Assembly: GCA_905215345.1 (NCBI GenBank) | Contig: CAJMPR010000001.1 | Coordinates: forward strand, 434,001 to 498,000 | DNA length: 64,000 nt | Direction of reading: 5' to 3' | From: an uncultured bacterium | Lineage (GTDB): Bacteria > Bacteroidota > Bacteroidia > Bacteroidales > Bacteroidaceae | In this document: positions 52,638-61,354 of the stretch, in pieces | How the letters are laid out: each line of letters begins with the position of its first letter | Numbering within the stretch: the stretch's first letter is position 1 | Translations under genes and position numbers: made by a program | Notes under the pieces: model-generated | What the model was told of the DNA's origin: nothing | The model's input: the letters and a program-made list of their open reading frames with translations, nothing else | Databases searched by the model: none

Positions 52638-52738
52638 TAGGTTAGGATAATAAAAAGTGGTAAGGTAATAATATGATAGAGTGACATCACTTCACCACAC
52701 TATCAAAATACACATTACCACCGTATAACCCTAACCTA
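52638..52738. repeat. 101-bp imperfect inverted-repeat element
   Basis: Outer arms TAGGTTAGG (52638-52646) and CCTAACCTA (52730-52738); GTGGTAA/TTACCAC next; inner arms TGATAGAGTG (52674-52683) and CACACTATCA (52696-52705, one mismatch). The whole interval can fold on itself. It lies between the stop of the AlkD-like gene and the fur promoter and may be a terminator or a MITE-like remnant. Confidence 0.65.
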
Positions 52739-52746
52739 CCGTTGTT

Positions 52747-53406
52747 TCAAATAATTTCCGCTTTCACTGCATCATAGAGTAGACGTTCCGCTTCCTGGGG
52801 AGAATCCTCCATCACTTCCACCTTTCTGCATATCTTAAATGCATGTTCCTCACTATGCTGCATATAACGGCGAATAGCAGTCATAGCAGCATTACGCACA
52901 TGATATGAACCGGATATGAAAGCTGTAATGGCTTGATCTATGAATTCATTTTCAGCACGTTCGTTCATATCCCCCTTTGTCATCAACAAACGGGCGATAG
53001 TAAGAAAGCCGCAAACTTGTACATACTCTCTTTCGTCGGCAATCCAATGAAAGGACTTAGCTGGGGAGTATAGAAGATATTGGAAAAGATTCATACAAGT
53101 AAGTTCCGCTATCTCGATATTCCGAATATCTTCTACCCAAATATCCGCAATTTCTGGTAGAAAGCTGTCTATCGGCTGTAAAAGCCCTGCCATAATTTTA
53201 CATTCGCGAATATCTTCTTTCCACAAAGCTTGCGCCAATGCATGCTCTTTCTCATAAGAGGCGGCAATGCTTTTAATACGGGGAAGCTCCACACCGAAAT
53301 TCAATTTATAGACTAATCCCTTTTCACGCATGCTTTGAGACACAGCCCCATTCATAGAAAGACGAAGCTGTGTCTTAATATCTTTTATTTTTTCGTGTAG
53401 TTCCAT
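52747..53406 (-). CDS. Putative DNA alkylation repair (AlkD-like) HEAT-repeat protein
   Basis: 219 aa, all helical, no signal peptide. The pattern LAQALWKEDIRECKIMAGLL, then IADIWVEDIRNIEIAELTCMN and FISGSYHVRNAAMTAIRRYM resembles the HEAT-like repeats of the AlkC/AlkD family (PF08713), in which a Trp and Asp act on alkylated bases. Matching is from pattern memory only, so catalysis is uncertain. It starts 29 bases after the stop of the dipeptidyl peptidase gene and may be co-transcribed with it. Confidence 0.6.
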   Translation of the reverse strand: MELHEKIKDIKTQLRLSMNGAVSQSMREKGLVYKLNFGVELPRIKSIAASYEKEHALAQALWKEDIRECKIMAGLLQPIDSFLPEIADIWVEDIRNIEIAELTCMNLFQYLLYSPAKSFHWIADEREYVQVCGFLTIARLLMTKGDMNERAENEFIDQAITAFISGSYHVRNAAMTAIRRYMQHSEEHAFKICRKVEVMEDSPQEAERLLYDAVKAEII

Positions 53407-53435
53407 ATGATAAAAATCTAATAAAATGTCTGTCG

Positions 53436-55481
53436 CTAATTGATGGATGGTAAAGTAGAATAATCCTTGCCATAACGCAACATTTGTTCGGGATAAGTTT
53501 CATCATAAGTCACTTTGATGTCGATAATCTTACCATCAGTATCTTTAACTTCTTGATACTTCGGATTGATAAATCCTTTATATGGAGCCAGATTCAACTT
53601 CTTATAACGTCCCACTATCTCGGCATGAAGAATAGGATCTACTTTGACAGCATACGTTTCTACCAGTTCATGAGCAGCCGCATAGTCTCCGGTAGATTTG
53701 ATACGCTGTATTTCGGCAAGCAACTTACCAAACAATTCGCGCAACTTCTCATAATCATTTACCTTAACATAGGTTTTTCCGTCTTTCTGTACCAATTCTA
53801 CCACTTTATCAGCAGCACCCTTCTCAAATACCCAACGAGCAATTAGCTGACGGTTACGCATATGAGCTTCTTCTACATTGTTTCCAGGCTCAATACGAAC
53901 TAATTGCGTCATCAATCCATTCATCAGATATGTATAATATTCGGCTTTATAAGCATCGCTATTGGGAGTCAAGCGCAATTCAACTAATTTCGGATCAGCC
54001 ACATAATATAATCCGAATAAATCCGCACGGGCTTCCTCGATTGTAGAGCCATAAGCCTTCAATGCATCAGGATCAACGCCCGGAAGAAGTTTTCCCGAAC
54101 CATGTCCCAAACATTCGTGTAAATCTGTATGTAAGTCACCGGTCAGGTCAGCATATTTATCAATCAGTTGCAATTCGGCATCGCTATAAACAAACTCTTC
54201 GTTAAAACCATTGCCATGTGCAGCCTTGTTATAGGCATCTGTAATATTACCGATCGTTACCGACTTCGAGCCATGATGACTGCGTATCCAGTTTGCATTA
54301 GGCAGATTGATTCCGATGGCAGTAGCCGGATACAGGTCGCCGGCGAGAATAGCCGCTGTAATAACCTTTGCTGAAACGCCTTTCACCGTTTCTTTCTTGA
54401 ATTGTTTATCTACGGGTGAGTTATCTTCAAACCATTGTGCATTACCACTGATTAACTCCGTACGGCGGGTAGCATCCATATCTTTAAAGTTAACCAAAGA
54501 TTCCCAGCTTGCTTTCATACCCAGCGGGTCACCATAGCTCTCTGTAAATCCATTAACAAAATCAATGTGAGAATTCAAATCTTTTACCCAAAGGATGGCA
54601 TAATCATCAAATGTCTTCAGGTCTCCAGTTTCATAGAACTCAACCAACTTGGCAATCACAGCCTTCTGTTCGGGATTTTCAGTCACACCTTCCGCTTTTT
54701 TCAGCCAATAAATAATTTTATCAATAGCAGAACCATACAAACCGCCTGATTTCCATACCTTCTCCTGCACTTGACCGTCTACTTTCACCAAACGACTGTT
54801 CAAACCATAGGAAACAGGTGTTTCATTCTTAGGATCCTTCATTGCATTATAAAAGTCCTCTGCTTCTTTTTGTGTAACTCCGTCATAATAGTTACATGCC
54901 GAAGTCAAAACCAAATCTTCACCTGCAGCTTGATTAACCCGCTTCGGCATGACTTCAGGGTCAAAAATAACAGGAAATATCTCATCACAAAGCTGCTCTA
55001 CCGTCTGTCCCTCAGCCAGTGGAAGAGTAGAGGCATCCACACTCAATAATGCTTGTTTAAAAAACTCGGGAGTAAAGCCGGGTACAAACTTTTCACTGCC
55101 ATAATGATGATGTATTCCGTTTGAAAACCATACTCGTTTCAGATATACTTCCATTGCTTTGAAATCTGCTGTATTTTTATCACCTGCATATCCTGTATAA
55201 ACGGTTTCCAGCATACGGCGAATCCGCAAGTTATATTTTCCATTCTGATCGAACAGAATATCACGCCCCTGCAAAGCTGCTTCCGTAAGATAATATACTA
55301 ATTCTTTCTGTTTGAGAGACAAATCCTCAAAACCAGGGACGCGATAGCGTAATATCTGTAAATCTGCAAATTGTTCCACTGTATAATCAAATTTTTCTGC
55401 CTCGGCAGTAGTTTTCGATGTTCCGCCACAAGCGGTCAACAAAGACAAGGCGGTCACCATAGAAATTAGTTGTTTTTTCAT
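53436..55481 (-). CDS. Dipeptidyl peptidase III (M49), lipoprotein
   Basis: 681 aa from the ATG at 55481 (MKKQLISM), preferred over an upstream in-frame start because it opens the signal peptide with lipobox LTAC. The M49 zinc motifs are present: HECLGH starting at residue 455 (HExxxH) and EEARADLFGLYYVAD with the third ligand Glu. It removes dipeptides from the N-termini of peptides. Most family members are cytosolic; the lipobox suggests this one is membrane-anchored in the periplasm or at the surface. Confidence 0.93.
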   Translation of the reverse strand: MKKQLISMVTALSLLTACGGTSKTTAEAEKFDYTVEQFADLQILRYRVPGFEDLSLKQKELVYYLTEAALQGRDILFDQNGKYNLRIRRMLETVYTGYAGDKNTADFKAMEVYLKRVWFSNGIHHHYGSEKFVPGFTPEFFKQALLSVDASTLPLAEGQTVEQLCDEIFPVIFDPEVMPKRVNQAAGEDLVLTSACNYYDGVTQKEAEDFYNAMKDPKNETPVSYGLNSRLVKVDGQVQEKVWKSGGLYGSAIDKIIYWLKKAEGVTENPEQKAVIAKLVEFYETGDLKTFDDYAILWVKDLNSHIDFVNGFTESYGDPLGMKASWESLVNFKDMDATRRTELISGNAQWFEDNSPVDKQFKKETVKGVSAKVITAAILAGDLYPATAIGINLPNANWIRSHHGSKSVTIGNITDAYNKAAHGNGFNEEFVYSDAELQLIDKYADLTGDLHTDLHECLGHGSGKLLPGVDPDALKAYGSTIEEARADLFGLYYVADPKLVELRLTPNSDAYKAEYYTYLMNGLMTQLVRIEPGNNVEEAHMRNRQLIARWVFEKGAADKVVELVQKDGKTYVKVNDYEKLRELFGKLLAEIQRIKSTGDYAAAHELVETYAVKVDPILHAEIVGRYKKLNLAPYKGFINPKYQEVKDTDGKIIDIKVTYDETYPEQMLRYGKDYSTLPSIN

Positions 55482-55517
55482 GTGTCGGGATAAGAGATAG
55501 TTTAGCATTAAAAAGAT

Positions 55518-55561
55518 AAAAGGAAGTATTCTGAAGCTCTCGTTTCAAAATATTTCCTTTT
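55518..55561 (-). terminator. Terminator of the short AraC-type gene
   Basis: AAAAGGAAGTATTCTGAA and TTCAAAATATTTCCTTTT pair imperfectly; on the minus strand TATCTTTTTA follows. Confidence 0.6.
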
Positions 55562-55581
55562 AAAGATTCAGTCTCACTGTA

Positions 55582-56046
55582 TTATTTGCTTTTCAGTGCA
55601 TGTTTTTTACGATATCCGTTAGGGGTTTCACCTACATTTTTATAAAAAGCCGCATAAAACGACTGGCGATTGGCAAAACCAACCATTGTACTGATTTCTT
55701 CTACATTTTTGTCACCATATCTTTTGTCTGTCAATAAATGCAAAGCATCTTTCACTCTGTATTCATTTAACAAACAAGAGTAATTCATACCAAAACGAGA
55801 GTTCACAACAGCTGACAAATAACGGGTGTTAGTTTGCAACTCTTTTGCCAAGTCTTTAGCTGAATAATTAGGATCTCTGTACTTCTTCTGCACAACGATG
55901 ATATTCAATATCCTGTCATACAATTCATCTGCCAGTTCCGGACGAATCAGAGAACGATAGGCAGCCTTTTTTTCTTTCTTTTCGCGCAGGTTATATGGAC
56001 GCTTCTTTGGAGCCCCCTCCTGTACTTTTTTTTCTAAATCACTCAT
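55582..56046 (-). CDS. Short AraC-type DNA-binding protein
   Basis: 154 aa with a basic N-terminus (KKRPYNLREKKEKKAAYRS) and an AraC DNA-binding domain only (YSAKDLAKELQTNTRYLSAV, VEEISTMVGFANRQSFYAAF, then TPNGYRKKH). No ligand domain. Such short regulators are common in Bacteroides. Divergent from recQ across a 279-bp AT-rich spacer; target unknown. Confidence 0.87.
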   Translation of the reverse strand: MSDLEKKVQEGAPKKRPYNLREKKEKKAAYRSLIRPELADELYDRILNIIVVQKKYRDPNYSAKDLAKELQTNTRYLSAVVNSRFGMNYSCLLNEYRVKDALHLLTDKRYGDKNVEEISTMVGFANRQSFYAAFYKNVGETPNGYRKKHALKSK

Positions 56047-56266
56047 TGAATTAACTGGTTAGGGTTGTTTAAAAATAGAAATCCAAAGGAGTTTCCTTTA
56101 GACCATACAAAAGTCTGACATTTTTTTGTAATACGCAACTTTTGCCGTATAATTTTTTGATATATAAACAACGAAAAAGCTTGAAAAGAAGCCTACTATA
56201 CCAATTAATAAGATTATTTAACTTTATCACCATAAATCTTACATTTTACAACTAACCAATATTCTA

Positions 56267-56299
56267 TTTGCATTTTATACAATAATTAATGTACCTTTG
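56267..56299 (+). promoter_or_regulatory. Promoter of recQ
   Basis: TTTG (56267-56270) and TACCTTTG (56292-56299) with 21 bases between, the classic Bacteroides -33/-7 arrangement, 26 bases before the ATG. Confidence 0.75.
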
Positions 56300-56325
56300 C
56301 TTCCTCAAAAAAAGTTATCACAATT

Positions 56326-58137
56326 ATGTTACAAACGCTTAAAACATACTTCGGTTATGATTGTTTCCGCCCGTTACAAGAAGAGATTATCCAACATGTT
56401 CTGGATGGAAAAGATGCGCTTGTATTAATGCCTACCGGTGGTGGAAAATCCATCTGCTACCAGTTACCGGCTCTGCTGTGCGAAGGTACAGCCGTAGTTG
56501 TTTCTCCCCTTATCTCGTTGATGAAAGATCAGGTGGAAACCCTGTGTGCTAACGGAATTTCTGCTGGTGCGCTCAACAGCAGTAACGATGAAACCGAAAA
56601 TGCCGCATTACGCCGTGCCTGTATGGAAGGTAAGTTAAAATTACTATACATTTCACCGGAAAAGTTGATAACCGAAGCCAATTATCTCCTTCGGGATATG
56701 CAAATCTCACTTTTCGCAATTGACGAAGCACACTGTATATCGCAATGGGGACACGATTTCCGCCGGGAATATGCGCAATTAGGTTTACTCCACCAACAAT
56801 TTCCACATATACCCATCATCGCCCTGACTGCGACTGCGGACAAGATTACCCGCGAAGATATTATTAAACAATTACAACTCGACCAGCCACGAATATTTAT
56901 TTCCTCTTTCGACAGACCCAATTTAAGTCTGACAGTAAAACGAGGGTACCAACAAAAGGAAAAAACCAAGACAATTCTTGACTTTATAGCCCGTCATCCC
57001 GGAGAAAGCGGTATCATTTATTGCATGAGTCGCAACAAAACGGAATCTGTTGCACAAATGCTGCAAAAACAAGGTATTCGTACATCTATCTATCATGCCG
57101 GGTTGTCCCCTGCACGCAGGAACGAAGCACAAAATGATTTTATCAACGACCGTGTGCAAGTAGTATGTGCCACTATTGCTTTCGGCATGGGAATTGATAA
57201 AAGTAATGTACGCTGGGTTATTCATTACAATCTACCCAAAAGTATCGAGAGTTTTTATCAAGAGATAGGACGTGCGGGGCGCGATGGTCTGCCCAGTGAT
57301 ACATTATTATTCTACTCGCTTGCCGACCTTATCCTTCTGACCAAATTTGCAACAGAGAGTGGACAACAAGACATTAATTTAGAAAAATTACAACGTATGC
57401 AACAATATGCCGAAGCGGATATTTGCCGTCGTCGCATACTGTTAAGTTATTTCGGAGAAAATTCCAAGCAGGATTGCTGTAATTGCGACGTTTGTAAGAA
57501 TCCGCCGGAACGTTTTGACGGAACTATCATCGTACAGAAAGCACTTAGTGCCATTGTCCGTACGGAACAGCAGGTCAGCACCGGCATACTAATTGATATT
57601 CTAAGAGGAAATCTTAATGCAGAGATTAACGACAAAGGATATCAGCATCTGAAAACATTCGGTGCGGGACGTGAGGTTCCGGCTCGTGACTGGCAAGATT
57701 ATTTATTACAGATGTTACAGCTTGGATACTTCGAAATTGCCTATAACGAGAATAATCACTTGAAGATTACTTCTACAGGTAGTGATATACTTTTTGGCAG
57801 AGCTACCGCACAACTGGTTGTCATTCGCCGGGAAGAAACTGCCGACAATAAGGGGAAACGTAAACGAAAGACGGCTACACCGATCAAAGAACTTCCGCTG
57901 GGACTTCCGGATGCAGAAAATGGAGACCTTTTCGAAGCTTTACGTGAACTCCGCAAACGCCTCGCCGATGAGGAAGCATTACCGGCATATATTGTTTTGT
58001 CTGATAAAGTACTCCATCTTCTCAGTACCTCTTGCCCTACTACTATGGAAGAATTCGGCAATATCAGTGGTATCGGAGATTATAAAAAGAAAAAATACGG
58101 CAAAGAGTTTATTAATCTGATCCGAAAATATGTCTGA
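56326..58137 (+). CDS. recQ: ATP-dependent DNA helicase RecQ
   Basis: 603 aa. Helicase domain 1 with Walker A PTGGGKS (36-42) and DEAH (133-136), domain 2 with IIYCMSRNKTE and YQEIGRAGRDGLPSD (arginine finger), the RecQ zinc-binding region CRRRILLSYFGE...CCNCDVC, a winged helix, and a C-terminal HRDC domain (LRELRKRLADEEALPAYIVL). It unwinds recombination and repair intermediates 3' to 5'. It ends one base before the convergent TPR gene, with no terminator between. Confidence 0.95.
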   Translation: MLQTLKTYFGYDCFRPLQEEIIQHVLDGKDALVLMPTGGGKSICYQLPALLCEGTAVVVSPLISLMKDQVETLCANGISAGALNSSNDETENAALRRACMEGKLKLLYISPEKLITEANYLLRDMQISLFAIDEAHCISQWGHDFRREYAQLGLLHQQFPHIPIIALTATADKITREDIIKQLQLDQPRIFISSFDRPNLSLTVKRGYQQKEKTKTILDFIARHPGESGIIYCMSRNKTESVAQMLQKQGIRTSIYHAGLSPARRNEAQNDFINDRVQVVCATIAFGMGIDKSNVRWVIHYNLPKSIESFYQEIGRAGRDGLPSDTLLFYSLADLILLTKFATESGQQDINLEKLQRMQQYAEADICRRRILLSYFGENSKQDCCNCDVCKNPPERFDGTIIVQKALSAIVRTEQQVSTGILIDILRGNLNAEINDKGYQHLKTFGAGREVPARDWQDYLLQMLQLGYFEIAYNENNHLKITSTGSDILFGRATAQLVVIRREETADNKGKRKRKTATPIKELPLGLPDAENGDLFEALRELRKRLADEEALPAYIVLSDKVLHLLSTSCPTTMEEFGNISGIGDYKKKKYGKEFINLIRKYV

Positions 58138-58138
58138 C

Positions 58139-58984
58139 TTACTTACATTGCTGCAACAAATCCCGCAAATCAGCTTGGGGTATTCCAAGTGATATCGCTT
58201 TTTCAAAATCCCGTTTAGCCAGTTCTTTCTTTTTCTGGGCAAGATAAATCTCACCACGTATCAGATAGGCTTCTATCTGTGATTCATCCAAGTGAATCGC
58301 TTCCGCCAGATCTAACAGCGCCATATCCGTATGTTGCATATCCTTCTCCACCCCAGCACGAGCAACGTACAACATAGCCCGTTGAAAATCAGATAACTGC
58401 GAATGTTCTCCTTTCGCAGCAAGCATATCATTTAGGATAACAAGTGCTTCTTCATATTTAGCTTCTTTCTGCTCTAATGTCGCCAAACCCAAACGAGCGT
58501 TATAATTAGCCGGATTTATCCGCAGCAAACGTTCATAATCAGTCTTCGCCATCTTATAGTCTCGCTGTTGCATATAAATATAAGCACGCATCAGCAATGC
58601 TTCTTCATTGTCTTTTTCCAGATCTAAAACCAGCGAATAATCCGCTTGTGCCAGATTATTCTTACCCAACTCGAGATAAATAGCGGCACGATTTAACAAT
58701 ATAGGCACTGTTCTTGGTGCTATATTTAATGCAAAATTATAAGACTCCAAAGCCTGCTCATACTGATGTTGACGACGTTGTATCGTACCGAGGTTAGAGA
58801 AAAGAAGTGCATTATGAGGATTTGCTGGTTCCAGCTTCAATGCTTGCCGGATATACTCTTCCGCCTGCGACAGACTGTCTTGTTCCGTACAAGCAATGGC
58901 TCGGTCACAAAACTTTTGATACGATTGTGCAAAAACAGGAACTAATGTACATGACAATAATAAAACAAAAATAAATTTCTTCAT
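58139..58984 (-). CDS. Secreted tetratricopeptide-repeat protein
   Basis: 281 aa from ATG 58984 (MKKFIFVLL), with a signal peptide ending PVFAQ. About seven TPR units fill the rest (e.g. ALLFSNLGTIQRRQHQYEQA, ALESYNFALNIAPRTVPILL, EEALLMRAYIYMQQRDYKMA). Probably a periplasmic protein-protein interaction scaffold; no enzymatic domain seen. It lies 59 bases downstream of cysK on the same strand. Confidence 0.88.
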   Translation of the reverse strand: MKKFIFVLLLSCTLVPVFAQSYQKFCDRAIACTEQDSLSQAEEYIRQALKLEPANPHNALLFSNLGTIQRRQHQYEQALESYNFALNIAPRTVPILLNRAAIYLELGKNNLAQADYSLVLDLEKDNEEALLMRAYIYMQQRDYKMAKTDYERLLRINPANYNARLGLATLEQKEAKYEEALVILNDMLAAKGEHSQLSDFQRAMLYVARAGVEKDMQHTDMALLDLAEAIHLDESQIEAYLIRGEIYLAQKKKELAKRDFEKAISLGIPQADLRDLLQQCK

Positions 58985-59043
58985 AACCAAGGTATCTATT
59001 AATAAAATCACTACCGGAAAAAGACCATTTTATCCTATTTACC

Positions 59044-59994
59044 TTATTCCAAAGGATAGGTATCAAAAGCAAATAACTCTGTTGACAAATATCTTTCCCC
59101 CGTATCAGGTAATAACGCAACCACTTGCTTATTCTTAAACTCCGGACGCTGTGCCAACAAACGTGCTGCGTATACTGCCGCTCCGGAAGAAATTCCAGCC
59201 AGCAATCCTTCAGTAGAAGCTAATTCACGTCCGGCACGAATGGCTTCGTCATCAACAACAGGAATAACTTCATCAACTACGGATGAATCATAAATGGACG
59301 GTATAAAGTTCGCCCCTATTCCCTGTATACGATGCGGAGCCGCCTCTCCCCCTTGAAGCACCGGAGATGATGCCGGCTCTACGGCCACGATATAAATGTT
59401 TGGATTATGTTTCTTCAAAGCGCGGGCTACTCCACATACCGTCCCTCCAGTACCGACTCCTGCAATAAAAACATCTACTTTCCCATCCGTATCTGTCCAG
59501 ATTTCTTCACCGGTAGTAAATTCATGTACCTTCGCATTGGCGGGATTTTCAAACTGTTGCAAAATTACGGCACCGGGTATCTTATTTCTCAGGTCTTTCG
59601 CTTTGGCAATAGAGCCTGCCATACCCGTCAAACCATCCGTCAAAACAATCTCTGCACCTAAAGCTTTCAGTAGATTACGACGTTCAATACTCATAGTCTC
59701 GGGCATAGTCAATATCAAGTGATAACCCTTTACAGTTGCCACCATTGCCAAGCCTACACCGGTATTACCACTGGTAGGCTCTATTATAGTAGCACCGGGG
59801 GTCAGTACCCCACGCGCTTCGGCATCTTCAATCATTGCCAGTCCCACACGATCTTTAACACTGCCCGCCGGATTAAAAGACTCCAGTTTTGCAACTATAT
59901 TCCGCTGTAATCCGTACTTCCCGCTATACTCCGCTAATTCCATCAATGGTGTATGACCGATAAGTTCTGTCAAGTTCTTTGCTATTTTTGCCAT
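59044..59994 (-). CDS. cysK: Cysteine synthase A (O-acetylserine sulfhydrylase)
   Basis: 316 aa from MAKIAKNLTE (59994; an ATG at 60000 adds two residues). PLP Lys K47 in SFNPAGSVKDR, substrate loop EPTSGNTGVGLA, phosphate-binding GVGTGGTVCG and PLP-nitrogen Ser region LAGISSGAAV mark the CysK group. It makes cysteine from O-acetylserine and sulfide. A strong hairpin that ends the leu operon lies 18 bases upstream, so it has its own promoter or reads through. Confidence 0.94.
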   Translation of the reverse strand: MAKIAKNLTELIGHTPLMELAEYSGKYGLQRNIVAKLESFNPAGSVKDRVGLAMIEDAEARGVLTPGATIIEPTSGNTGVGLAMVATVKGYHLILTMPETMSIERRNLLKALGAEIVLTDGLTGMAGSIAKAKDLRNKIPGAVILQQFENPANAKVHEFTTGEEIWTDTDGKVDVFIAGVGTGGTVCGVARALKKHNPNIYIVAVEPASSPVLQGGEAAPHRIQGIGANFIPSIYDSSVVDEVIPVVDDEAIRAGRELASTEGLLAGISSGAAVYAARLLAQRPEFKNKQVVALLPDTGERYLSTELFAFDTYPLE

Positions 59995-60012
59995 AATCAT
60001 TACTTATAAAAT

Positions 60013-60046
60013 AAGGCTGTATCAGAACTATTTCTGATACAGCCTT
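60013..60046 (-). terminator. Terminator of the leu operon
   Basis: Perfect 15-bp arms AAGGCTGTATCAGAA (60013-60027) and TTCTGATACAGCCTT (60032-60046), just after leuB. Confidence 0.85.
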
Positions 60047-60093
60047 ACAAAGGTAGAAAAAAAACGTTTGTACCTTTCTTTCCTTAATAAAGA

Positions 60094-61152
60094 TTAGTGT
60101 TTGATATAATCAACAATCCAAGCACCAACTTCCTTCGTTCCATATTTCGCACCGCTTTCTACCTGAATTTCCGGCGTACGGACATCGGCATCAAGGGAAG
60201 CGTCTACTGCCTTACGAATTAAAGCACCTTCTTCCTTCAGGTCGAAATATTCAAACAGCATGGCAACAGAAAGAATCTGAGCCAAAGGATTTGCGATATT
60301 CAGCCCTTTAGCTTGCGGCCATGAACCGTGAATAGGCTCGAACACCGGAGTGCTTTCACCCGTAGAAGCAGAAGGCAACAATCCCATCGAACCGCTGATA
60401 ACAGAGCCTTCGTCAGTAAGAATATCCCCAAAAGTATTTTCTGTAACCATTACATCAAAGAACTTCGGTTCCTGAATCATCTTCATGGCAGCATTGTCTA
60501 CAAACATATAATCAGTATTTACTTCAGGATATTGTGGAGCCATCTCCTGAGCAATCTGTCTCCACAAACGGGAAGAGGCAAGCACATTAGCCTTATCTAC
60601 TACCGTAAGGTGTTTATTGCGCTTCATGGCATACTCAAAAGCGACTTTCAGGATACGTTCTATTTCGGGACGGGTGTACATATTCGTATCATAGGCTTTA
60701 TCATTATCCTGATACTTCTCGCCGAAATACATACCACCGGTCAGTTCGCGTATACAAAGAAAATCTGCGCCATCTACCAACTCGGCACGGAGAGGAGATT
60801 TATGAAGCAAGCATTTGAAAGTTTGTACCGGACGAATATTAGCAAACAATCCGAGTTTCTTACGCATAGCCAATAACCCTTGTTCCGGACGCACTTTAGC
60901 TGTAGGATCATTATCAAACTTCGGATCGCCTACGGCAGAGAATAATACCGCATCGGCATCCTTACAAACCTGATAGGTAGCCTCTGGAAAAGGGTCACCT
61001 ACTTTATCAATGGCATCTGCCCCACAAATGGCGAATTCATAGTTTACTTTATGTCCGAATTTCTCGCAAACGGCAGTCATTACGTCTACGCCTACTACTG
61101 AGATTTCCGGTCCGATGCCGTCACCGGCCAATACTGCAATTTTAAAGTCCAT
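60094..61152 (-). CDS. leuB: 3-isopropylmalate dehydrogenase
   Basis: 352 aa beta-decarboxylating dehydrogenase. IAVLAGDGIGPEI at the start, ELTGGMYFGEK (substrate loop typical of LeuB), the catalytic Lys/Asp in TVVDKANVLASSRLW and VTENTFGDILTDEGSVISGSMGLLPSAS, and NAD-binding EPIHGSWPQAKGLNIANPLA. It oxidises 3-isopropylmalate in leucine synthesis. Last gene of the minus-strand leu operon, 10 bases after the small membrane protein. Confidence 0.95.
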   Translation of the reverse strand: MDFKIAVLAGDGIGPEISVVGVDVMTAVCEKFGHKVNYEFAICGADAIDKVGDPFPEATYQVCKDADAVLFSAVGDPKFDNDPTAKVRPEQGLLAMRKKLGLFANIRPVQTFKCLLHKSPLRAELVDGADFLCIRELTGGMYFGEKYQDNDKAYDTNMYTRPEIERILKVAFEYAMKRNKHLTVVDKANVLASSRLWRQIAQEMAPQYPEVNTDYMFVDNAAMKMIQEPKFFDVMVTENTFGDILTDEGSVISGSMGLLPSASTGESTPVFEPIHGSWPQAKGLNIANPLAQILSVAMLFEYFDLKEEGALIRKAVDASLDADVRTPEIQVESGAKYGTKEVGAWIVDYIKH

Positions 61153-61162
61153 TGTTACTGAT

Positions 61163-61354
61163 TTATTTTTTATTTTTATTCTTATTAATCCTATATATAA
61201 GACAATTACTGATACTTATCGGCAGTGAAAGAGCCAAACTATTCAAAATAAGTTCATTCAAGTCTTCCTTATTATGCTTCAACACCCAATGCAATGCAAA
61301 AGTAAATGCAAAAGTACCCACCACAATCAATGCGTACTTTATCCAGTCTCTCAT
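61163..61354 (-). CDS. Small two-pass membrane protein within the leu operon
   Basis: 63 aa, with hydrophobic segments KYALIVVGTFAFTFALHWVL and ILNSLALSLPISISNCLIY and a basic tail (RINKNKNKK). Its ATG overlaps the stop of the leuA-family gene by four bases (ATGA), and leuB follows after 10 bases, so it is translated as part of the operon. I do not recognise the family; no role in leucine synthesis is known to me. Confidence 0.75.
   Translation of the reverse strand: MRDWIKYALIVVGTFAFTFALHWVLKHNKEDLNELILNSLALSLPISISNCLIYRINKNKNKK

Noticed and set aside
58138..58138. Missing terminator between recQ and the convergent TPR gene as a sign of a frameshift or overlap
   Set aside because: Both genes end with complete family C-termini; a one-base gap between convergent genes is unusual but not abnormal.
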